This document shows positions 6,556 through 11,128 of a stretch of 11,128 nucleotides of DNA, one piece after another. Under the pieces are notes generated by a model. That model saw only the letters and a program-made list of their open reading frames with translations. It had not been told where the DNA came from and did not search any database. Position 1 is the stretch's first letter. Each line of letters begins with the position of its first letter. The stretch spans positions 1 through 11,128 of the forward strand of contig CAAGNP010000011.1 in assembly GCA_900771335.1 (NCBI GenBank), written 5' to 3'. The translations under genes were made by a program, and so were the position numbers. The DNA is from Rikenellaceae bacterium (GTDB lineage: Bacteria > Bacteroidota > Bacteroidia > Bacteroidales > UBA932).

Positions 6556-6866
6556 TAAAGAAATCCCAACTCTAAAAGGGCCTCCTCAGACATTCTGCTC
6601 TTGTCCCAGACAGGCTCAAAAACCAACTCTATAGATACATTTGTCACACCGGGAGTATCTGCGACCGCTTCGTGTACATCCTCCACCAATTGGTCTGCCA
6701 TAGGGCAGTTTGGTGCTGTAAGGGTCATTTTGATCTTTACCTCCCCATCCTGATTCACATCCAGCTCATAAACCAACCCCAAATCGTATATGTTTACAGG
6801 GATTTCAGGATCATAGACCTGCTTTAGTGCCCTAACTATATCCCTTTCAAGTTTTGTCTTCTCCAT
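6555..6866 (-). CDS. sufT: SufT-like MIP18/DUF59 family Fe-S assembly protein
   Basis: This small protein (103 residues) has one MIP18/DUF59 domain. Visible family features are YDPEIPVNIYDLGLVYEL (about 18-35), the conserved Cys54 in LTAPNCPMADQL, and the closing FEPVWDKSRMSEEAL. Related proteins (SufT, YitW, and PaaD more distantly) are thought to help deliver or mature Fe-S clusters on target enzymes; the exact step is not settled. Its place directly after sufE (three bases apart) supports an Fe-S role. It ends in a one-base overlap with folK. The family is certain, but the symbol sufT rests on context and length. Confidence 0.85.
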   Translation of the reverse strand: MEKTKLERDIVRALKQVYDPEIPVNIYDLGLVYELDVNQDGEVKIKMTLTAPNCPMADQLVEDVHEAVADTPGVTNVSIELVFEPVWDKSRMSEEALLELGFL

Positions 6867-6869
6867 AGC

Positions 6870-7295
6870 CTATTTCGCGCTGTATGCCACAGCATAATTT
6901 TGAATTTGTTTAATCATAGAAACCAGACCGTTAGCTCGTGTTGGTGAAAGGTTATCTTTAAGTCCTATCTTCTCCACAAAACTGAAATCTGAAGAGAGGA
7001 TCTCCTGAGGTGTCCTACCGTTGAATACCCTTACAAGAAGGGAGATGATCCCTTTTGTGATAATGGCATCGCTGTCTGCCGCGAAAAAGATCTTCCCATC
7101 ACGGTACTCCGAACTTAGCCATACCCTTGACTGGCACCCTTTGATAAGATTTGCCTCTGTCTTCTGAGTCTCCTCTATCATAGGGACACTCTTGCCAAGC
7201 TCGATAATGTATTCGTACTTGTCCATCCAGTCCTCAAAGACTGAGAACTCTTCGATAATCTCGTTTTCTACCTCTACGATTGGTCTGTTTTCCAT
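6870..7295 (-). CDS. sufE: Cysteine desulfuration protein SufE
   Basis: SufE takes persulfide sulfur from SufS and passes it to the Fe-S scaffold. The 141 residues match the family length. The sulfur-accepting cysteine is Cys54 in LIKGCQSRVWL, and FEDWMDKYEYIIELGK near residues 20-35 is a typical SufE N-terminal helix. The C-terminal half, with VRVFNGRTPQEIL and LSPTRANGL, is also characteristic. It follows sufS by ten bases on the same strand, the expected partner order. No promoter is visible between them. Confidence 0.94.
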   Translation of the reverse strand: MENRPIVEVENEIIEEFSVFEDWMDKYEYIIELGKSVPMIEETQKTEANLIKGCQSRVWLSSEYRDGKIFFAADSDAIITKGIISLLVRVFNGRTPQEILSSDFSFVEKIGLKDNLSPTRANGLVSMIKQIQNYAVAYSAK

Positions 7296-7305
7296 AATCT
7301 TGTCT

Positions 7306-8523
7306 CTATCTTAACATCGACACAGCTCTGTGAAGGGCTGCGATGAATATTTCACACTCCTGAAGGGTATTGTATGGGGCAAGTGAAGCTCTGAGCATAC
7401 CGCTCTGGCCAAATCTTGCCATCAATGGCTCAGCACACATCATACCGGAACGGACAGCCACACCCATCTTATCCAGCAGCAGAGCCACATCCTCATGGTG
7501 CGCCCCCTCTATCGAGAAGGAGAAAACTGGAATTTTTCCCTCACCCTCTCCATATAGCCTCAATCCATCTATAGCCTTCAAGTTCTGATATAAATAATCT
7601 ATTTTTTCTTTCTCTTCTTCAATATAGTTAGCACTCATCACCTCCTTAGCAAATTCAAGTGCTGGAGCTAAAGTAGCACCACCTATGAAGTTAGGTGTTC
7701 CAGCTTCAAATTTTAGTGGAAGTGGTGCGTATGTGGTCTTGGCAAAGGTGACAGTGCCCACCATATCGCCTCCTCCCATCCAAGGTGGCATCTTTTCGAG
7801 AAGGTGCTCCTTGCCATAGAGGATACCAATACCTGTCGCCGCATAGATCTTATGCCCCGAGAAGACATAGAAGTCGCAGTCAAGCTTTTGGACATCCACC
7901 TGCTGATGGACTATGCCCTGCGCCCCATCAATAAGGACCACTGCCCCTATTGCGTGAGCTCTACGGATAAGCTCCTCCACAGGATTCACAAGTCCCAAGA
8001 CATTTGAAATGTGGGTAGCTGAGACGATTTTCACCCTCTCATCGAGCAAACTGTCGAGCAGATCCATCCTCCATGCCCCGGACTCATCTACAGGGAGCAC
8101 TCTCAGCTCAGCCCCCTTCCTTTCGCACAACAGCTGCCAAGGGACAATGTTCGAGTGGTGCTCGCACTCAGATACCAGAACCACATCTCCCGCAGAGAGG
8201 AATCTCTCTCCGTAAGTATTGGCCACAAGATTTATCGAGGCAGTAGTTCCTGAGGTAAAAATGACCTCTTCCCTTTTGGCAGCGTTGATATATTGCCTTA
8301 CTGCCTCCCTTCCCCCTTCGTACAGGTCTGTCGCCTGGGCGCTGAGCTTGTGCACAGCACGGTGGATATTGGCATTGATCCCGCCATTCATCCTCTGGAT
8401 AAGATCGAGGACGGCGCGAGGCTTCTGGGAAGTAGCGGCATTGTCAAAATAGACAAGCTGCTTCCCATATACTTTCTGCTCTAATGCGGGGAACTCCCCC
8501 CTTATTTGGGATAAATCTCTCAT
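7306..8523 (-). CDS. sufS: Cysteine desulfurase SufS (PLP-dependent)
   Basis: SufS removes sulfur from cysteine, giving alanine and an enzyme persulfide for SufE. I start at the ATG at 8523 (MRDLSQIRGEFPAL). This gives 405 residues and puts the PLP lysine at 225 (FSGHKIYAATG) and the catalytic cysteine at 363 (RSGMMCAEPLMARFG), almost the numbering of E. coli SufS. A longer frame reaching 8589 would read through the predicted promoter. Other visible features are the N-terminal YFDNAATSQKP, the PLP-stacking histidine region CEHHSN, and DGAQ. The HH pair next to the catalytic cysteine in E. coli SufS is MM here. SufS, SufE, SufT-like and FolK form one compact minus-strand operon. SufB, SufC and SufD are not in the window. 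Confidence 0.95.
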   Translation of the reverse strand: MRDLSQIRGEFPALEQKVYGKQLVYFDNAATSQKPRAVLDLIQRMNGGINANIHRAVHKLSAQATDLYEGGREAVRQYINAAKREEVIFTSGTTASINLVANTYGERFLSAGDVVLVSECEHHSNIVPWQLLCERKGAELRVLPVDESGAWRMDLLDSLLDERVKIVSATHISNVLGLVNPVEELIRRAHAIGAVVLIDGAQGIVHQQVDVQKLDCDFYVFSGHKIYAATGIGILYGKEHLLEKMPPWMGGGDMVGTVTFAKTTYAPLPLKFEAGTPNFIGGATLAPALEFAKEVMSANYIEEEKEKIDYLYQNLKAIDGLRLYGEGEGKIPVFSFSIEGAHHEDVALLLDKMGVAVRSGMMCAEPLMARFGQSGMLRASLAPYNTLQECEIFIAALHRAVSMLR

Positions 8524-8541
8524 TGTTTTCAAATCTGTTGG

Positions 8542-8549
8542 CAAAGATA
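8542..8549 (-). promoter_or_regulatory. -7 box of the suf operon (TATCTTTG on minus strand)
   Basis: On the minus strand these bases read TATCTTTG, a perfect TAnnTTTG, 18 bp before the chosen sufS ATG. This supports the shorter start and implies a very short leader. A clear -33 TTG is not seen. Confidence 0.55.
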
Positions 8550-8562
8550 TGCAATTTATCAT

Positions 8563-8570
8563 TAAATTTG
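8563..8570 (+). promoter_or_regulatory. -7 box of ruvA promoter (TAAATTTG)
   Basis: TAAATTTG fits TAnnTTTG and lies 35 bp before the chosen ruvA ATG. A TTG at 8538-8540 is 22 bp upstream, slightly longer than the usual -33 spacing. The box opposes the suf box with 13 bp between them. Confidence 0.58.
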
Positions 8571-8605
8571 CTCTGATACTTGACAGCAAAAATCATACAC
8601 ACAAT

Positions 8606-9196
8606 ATGTACGACTACATTTCAGGAAATATCGTCGAATTGACCCCTGCAGAGATGGTGGTGGACAATCACGGAATCGGCTATAAAATCCTTATCTCCCT
8701 CCAGACATATTCTGCTCTTCAGGGGGCTACAGAGGGGAAAATATACATCTATCACCACAAACATGAGGATGATGAGCTCTTCTACGGCTTTGCAGACAAA
8801 GAAGAGAGGGCAATCTTCACTCTCCTTGTCTCCGTTTCGGGAATCGGTCCAAATACTGCCAGGATGATGCTCTCTGCCCTCACCACAGATGAGGTGAGAA
8901 TGGCACTTATCTCAGGCGATGTAAATAAGATCAAGAGTGTGAAAGGTATTGGCCTGAAGACCGCCCAAAGGGCAATTATAGAGCTTAAGGACAAAGTGGG
9001 GAAAGAGGGGGGCAGTGCTACCATCGACCTGGGAACAGGCTTCGAATCAAACAGTCACAGAGAGGAGGCATACGGCGCACTTATCACACTTGGCTTCACC
9101 AAAGCTGCTGTTGAGAAGGTTTTGAACACAATACTCAAAAAAGAACCGCTCTGCACATCGGAAGAAATAATAAAGAAGGCGCTGAAACTTCTATAA
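8606..9196 (+). CDS. ruvA: Holliday junction branch-migration protein RuvA
   Basis: RuvA binds four-way DNA junctions as a tetramer and loads the RuvB motor during recombination repair. Starting at the ATG at 8606 (MYDYISGNIVEL) gives 196 residues, the usual length; the open frame further upstream runs through the predicted promoter. The N-terminal OB-fold (about 1-63) carries the acidic pin, seen in HEDDELFYGF (Glu54-Asp55-Asp56). Two helix-hairpin-helix motifs follow: VSGIGPNTA (77-85) and VKGIGLKTAQR (112-122). After a flexible linker (about 132-150) comes the C-terminal RuvB-binding domain, ending EEIIKKALKLL. ruvB and ruvC are not adjacent in this window. Confidence 0.95.
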   Translation: MYDYISGNIVELTPAEMVVDNHGIGYKILISLQTYSALQGATEGKIYIYHHKHEDDELFYGFADKEERAIFTLLVSVSGIGPNTARMMLSALTTDEVRMALISGDVNKIKSVKGIGLKTAQRAIIELKDKVGKEGGSATIDLGTGFESNSHREEAYGALITLGFTKAAVEKVLNTILKKEPLCTSEEIIKKALKLL

Positions 9197-9212
9197 TTGA
9201 AAAAAATATTAT

Positions 9213-9220
9213 TACATTTG
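9213..9220 (+). promoter_or_regulatory. -7 box of gcvH promoter (TACATTTG)
   Basis: TACATTTG matches TAnnTTTG and lies 41 bp before the gcvH ATG, in the AT-rich 65-bp gap after ruvA. No good -33 element is visible at the usual distance. The gap ends in an A-rich leader (aaaaaagaaacaat) just before the ATG, without a strong Shine-Dalgarno. Confidence 0.5.
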
Positions 9221-9261
9221 TCAAAATAAATGAACAAATAACAAACTAAAAAAGAAACAAT

Positions 9262-9636
9262 ATGAACACTCCAGCAAATCTAAAGTATTCTAAAGAACAC
9301 GAATGGGTAAGAGTAGAAGGTGATGTAGCTGTAATCGGTATTACTGACTTCGCTCAAGACCAACTTGGTGATATCGTTTTTGTAGACATCCAAACTGAAG
9401 GTGAAACTCTTGCAAAAGACGAGATTTTCGGTGCTATCGAAGCTGTTAAAACTGTAGCTGACGCTTTCATGCCAGTTAGCGGTGAAGTAGTAGAGGTTAA
9501 CCCAGATCTAGAGGGCGCTCCTGAGTCAGTAAACAAAGATCCATACGGCGCAGGCTGGATGATCAAAGTTAAAATGTCTAACCCTGCAGAGGTTGAAGAA
9601 CTTCTTTCAGCTGAGGACTACAACGCTATCTGCTAA
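9262..9636 (+). CDS. gcvH: Glycine cleavage system H protein
   Basis: GcvH is the lipoyl-bearing shuttle that moves the aminomethyl group between the P, T and L proteins of the glycine cleavage system. The 124 residues fit the family. The lipoyl lysine is Lys63 in FGAIEAVKTVADAFMPVSGE, and the N-terminus LKYSKEHEWVRVEGDVAVIGIT is a classic H-protein opening. The C-terminal YGAGWMIKVKMSNPAE is also standard. Codon use is biased (many gaa, aaa, gct and gta) compared with the more varied ruvA and suf genes, which suggests high expression. Two TAA stops follow in a row (9634-9639). The P, T and L genes are not here, and an IS lies 34 bp downstream. Confidence 0.96.
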   Translation: MNTPANLKYSKEHEWVRVEGDVAVIGITDFAQDQLGDIVFVDIQTEGETLAKDEIFGAIEAVKTVADAFMPVSGEVVEVNPDLEGAPESVNKDPYGAGWMIKVKMSNPAEVEELLSAEDYNAIC

Positions 9637-9670
9637 TAAGAATAGCTTATCAATACAAGGGGACAGCCAT

Positions 9671-9694
9671 TGATATGAACCCCGAAAGTTAGAC
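9671..9694 (+). repeat. Left terminal inverted repeat of the IS
   Basis: Starts tgatatgaaccccgaaag and ends ttagac. Mismatches to the right end fall at positions 5, 9, 14 and 21. It overlaps the left arm of a terminator-like hairpin. Confidence 0.88.
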
Positions 9695-9716
9695 AAAAAA
9701 CTTTCGGGGTTTTGTT
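9680..9716 (+). terminator. Terminator-like hairpin inside the IS left end
   Basis: ccccgaaagt (9680-9689) and actttcgggg (9700-9709) form a perfect 10-bp stem with a 10-nt loop, followed by TTTTGTT. It has the form of an intrinsic terminator on the plus strand. It would stop transcripts entering from gcvH, or fold up in readthrough RNA just ahead of the orfA start codon at 9717. Confidence 0.7.
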
Positions 9717-10259
9717 ATGTCTAAAAAAATAAAGAGACATGGCTATGCAGAACGGTTGAAGTATATGCATATGCTTGAGAATGGATGTAGTATTGAATAT
9801 ATCCACAAGAATCATGGAATAGGCAAAGGCTTATTAGGTCAATTATGGGCACGTTATCAATCAGAAGGGCCATCTGGATTGCAAAAAAAGCAAAATGTAA
9901 AGGCTGATTATGCTTTCAAGGTTAATGTTGTTCGTGATATCGAAGAAAATCATTTAACTTTGGTGGATGCTTCATTGAAATACAATGTAAGTACTAGTCG
10001 AATAAATGTATGGCAGAAGATAGTCAGAACTCAAGGATATGATGCGTTGGCTAGCATCAAGCCAAGGGGCCGACCACCAAAGAACGATATGGGAAGACCA
10101 AGGAAAAAGAAACCGGAAGAGATGACAGAGCTGGAACGTCTCAGATACGAGAATGAGTGTCTGAGGGCAGAGAACGCTCTGTTAAAAAAAGTGAAAGCCT
10201 TAGTAGAAGAAAGAGAAGCCCGTCTCAGAGAGATTGGGCGGAAGCCATCCAAGAACTAA
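9717..10259 (+). CDS. IS3-family transposase OrfA (helix-turn-helix protein)
   Basis: OrfA has 180 residues and binds the IS ends. Two helix-turn-helix regions are visible: one near 10-50 (YAERLKYMHMLENGCSIEYI) and one near 60-105 (TLVDASLKYNVSTSRINVWQ). A basic linker, RGRPPKNDMGRPRKKK, follows, then a leucine-rich helix, LERLRYENECLRAENALLKK, the usual coiled coil for subunit contacts. The long two-HTH form is typical of the IS150 group. The start codon lies seven bases after the hairpin and no promoter box is seen in that gap. The frame continues past a slippery A-run where ribosomes can shift into orfB. Confidence 0.92.
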   Translation: MSKKIKRHGYAERLKYMHMLENGCSIEYIHKNHGIGKGLLGQLWARYQSEGPSGLQKKQNVKADYAFKVNVVRDIEENHLTLVDASLKYNVSTSRINVWQKIVRTQGYDALASIKPRGRPPKNDMGRPRKKKPEEMTELERLRYENECLRAENALLKKVKALVEEREARLREIGRKPSKN

Positions 10260-11092
10260 GGCAGGACCATGATCTCGAGATCCTTCTCGAGAAGACAGGG
10301 ATGGCAAGATCCACATACTACTATCATACGAAAAGGCTGTCAGAACCTGATGGTTACGATGATGCAAGAGCCGCAATCTGTAAAATATATGACCGGCATA
10401 AAGGACGCTACGGCTATCGAAGAATAACCTCTCAGCTGCGTAATGATGGCATACATCTTAACCATAAGACTGTGCAGAAACTTATGGTGGAGATGAGTCT
10501 GTATGGTAAGAGAAAGAAGGCTAAATATAAGTCCTATAGGGGTGAGATAGGCAAGATTGCTCCGAACGTCATAGGCCGAGACTTCATAGCAACTGCACCT
10601 AACCAGAAATGGACCACTGACGTTACTGAAGTCAAGATAAAGGATAAGAAGATATATCTTTCTCCTATCTTGGACATGTACAATGGAGAGATTGTATCTT
10701 ACACCATATCATACCATCCTGACCTTAAGATGGCTATGAGTATGTTAGAAAAAGCCTTCAAGAAGACAGATATACCAGAAGGTCTCATACTTCACTCTGA
10801 CCAAGGATGGCACTATCAACATCTAAGATATCAGAAAGCGCTGAAAGACAAACATATAGTGCAAAGTATGTCGCGTAAAGGAAATTGCCTGGACAATGCG
10901 ATGATGGAGAACTTCTTTGGACTTATGAAGTCTGAATTGCTATATTTGCAGGAGTGGGATAGCGTAGAACAGTTCGCGATGGAACTGAGAAAGTATATAC
11001 GCTACTACAATAATGATAGAATCAAACTGAGGCTAAAAGGAAAGAGCCCGGTGCAATACCGAGCTCTGTTCCAATCTAAGTCAGCCTCTTAA
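10157..11092 (+). CDS. IS3-family transposase OrfB (DDE integrase domain)
   Basis: OrfB supplies the catalytic domain and is normally made as an OrfAB fusion by -1 frameshift near 10190, so the first dozen residues of the open frame are probably not used on their own. An HTH_21-type segment, GRYGYRRITSQLRNDGIHLN (about 83-102), comes first. The rve core follows, with the DDE triad Asp155 (KWTTDVTEVK), Asp215 (LHSDQGWHYQ) and Glu251 (NAMMENFFG). The spacing between the last two is the family's D(35)E. The frame is intact to TAA, so the element could be active. The C-terminus matches the partial copy at the left edge. Confidence 0.93.
   Translation: MSEGRERSVKKSESLSRRKRSPSQRDWAEAIQELRQDHDLEILLEKTGMARSTYYYHTKRLSEPDGYDDARAAICKIYDRHKGRYGYRRITSQLRNDGIHLNHKTVQKLMVEMSLYGKRKKAKYKSYRGEIGKIAPNVIGRDFIATAPNQKWTTDVTEVKIKDKKIYLSPILDMYNGEIVSYTISYHPDLKMAMSMLEKAFKKTDIPEGLILHSDQGWHYQHLRYQKALKDKHIVQSMSRKGNCLDNAMMENFFGLMKSELLYLQEWDSVEQFAMELRKYIRYYNNDRIKLRLKGKSPVQYRALFQSKSAS
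10184..10191 (+). promoter_or_regulatory. Programmed -1 ribosomal frameshift site (A7G) joining orfA and orfB
   Basis: In the orfA frame the bases read TTA AAA AAA GTG, giving the slippery heptamer A AAA AAA. A -1 slip continues as AGT GAA AGC, which is exactly the orfB frame (SESLS). The fused OrfAB would be about 458 residues: 158 from orfA and 300 from orfB. Confidence 0.85.
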
Positions 11093-11104
11093 TAATGTTA
11101 AACC

Positions 11105-11128
11105 GTCCAACTTTTGGGGGTCACATCA
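11105..11128 (-). repeat. Right terminal inverted repeat of the IS
   Basis: On the minus strand it begins tgatgtgacccccaaaagtt and ends ggac, matching the left repeat at 20 of 24 positions. It coincides with the end of the window. Confidence 0.88.

Larger units (their letters stand above)
9671..11128 (+). mobile_element. Complete IS3-family insertion sequence (IS150-like), 1458 bp
   Basis: The element is bounded by 24-bp imperfect inverted repeats (9671-9694 and 11105-11128) that match at 20 of 24 positions, and it contains the two overlapping transposase frames typical of the family. Its length is near that of IS150. The IS ends on the last base of the window, so the target duplication can only be proposed from the left side (cat or similar, ending at 9670). 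It inserted in the gap after gcvH without breaking a visible gene. Confidence 0.93.

Noticed and set aside
8524..8589. Longer N-terminus for sufS
   Set aside because: It reads through the predicted promoter, and the shorter start gives near-identical catalytic residue numbering to E. coli SufS.
8549..8605. Longer N-terminus for ruvA
   Set aside because: The extra residues would overlap the promoter box, and RuvA proteins normally begin at the MYDYISG-type sequence.
9636..9650. Hairpin ataag/cttat after gcvH as a terminator
   Set aside because: The stem is only 5 bp, AT-rich, and not followed by a T-run. The IS hairpin downstream is a better terminator.
1..11128. CRISPR arrays, tRNA or rRNA genes, defence islands
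   Set aside because: I saw no regularly spaced direct repeats, no tRNA-like cloverleaf with the usual arms, no rRNA segments and no defence-type gene cluster.

Overview
The window looks like a chromosomal segment from a member of the Bacteroidota, probably a Bacteroidales-type organism. The evidence is several perfect TAnnTTTG -7 promoter boxes, start codons without strong Shine-Dalgarno sequences, a single-chain glycyl-tRNA synthetase, a three-module DsbD, and a RAYT-like Y1 transposase with a long C-terminal extension. I cannot name a genus.

Layout. Positions 1-119 are the 3' tail of an IS3-family element. Positions 120-1500 hold a HUH/Y1 (RAYT-like) transposase gene at 456-1343. It is bracketed by two roughly 120-bp elements, each bounded by a facing pair of the same ~16-bp motif. 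Positions 1500-1900 are gene-poor and hold short repeated motifs. Positions 1900-9640 are a compact housekeeping block. It contains glyS (minus) with a terminator; dsbD and a small secreted protein (plus, diverging from glyS); sufS-sufE-sufT-like-folK (minus, one tight operon meeting the secreted-protein gene tail to tail); ruvA (plus, diverging from sufS); and gcvH (plus). Positions 9671-11128 are a complete IS3-family element of the IS150 type with imperfect terminal repeats, a programmed -1 frameshift site and an intact DDE domain. It ends exactly at the last base of the window.

How the genes work together. DsbD moves electrons across the inner membrane, and its neighbour is an exported protein with two cysteines that could be a client. 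SufS and SufE mobilise sulfur from cysteine, and the SufT-like protein is thought to help mature Fe-S proteins. FolK makes a folate precursor, and GcvH uses the folate-linked one-carbon pathway. The SufBCD scaffold is not in this window. RuvA belongs to the Holliday-junction branch-migration machine.

The most interesting signals are: (1) the RAYT-like gene with matched structured elements on both sides; (2) two divergent promoter regions with almost the same symmetric geometry of opposed -7 boxes; (3) a terminator-like hairpin built into the IS left end, seven bases before the transposase start codon; and (4) two related but diverged IS copies in the same orientation at the two edges. I did not see a CRISPR array, a defence island or an otherwise clearly new multi-gene system. 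Everything here is read by eye; no search was run.
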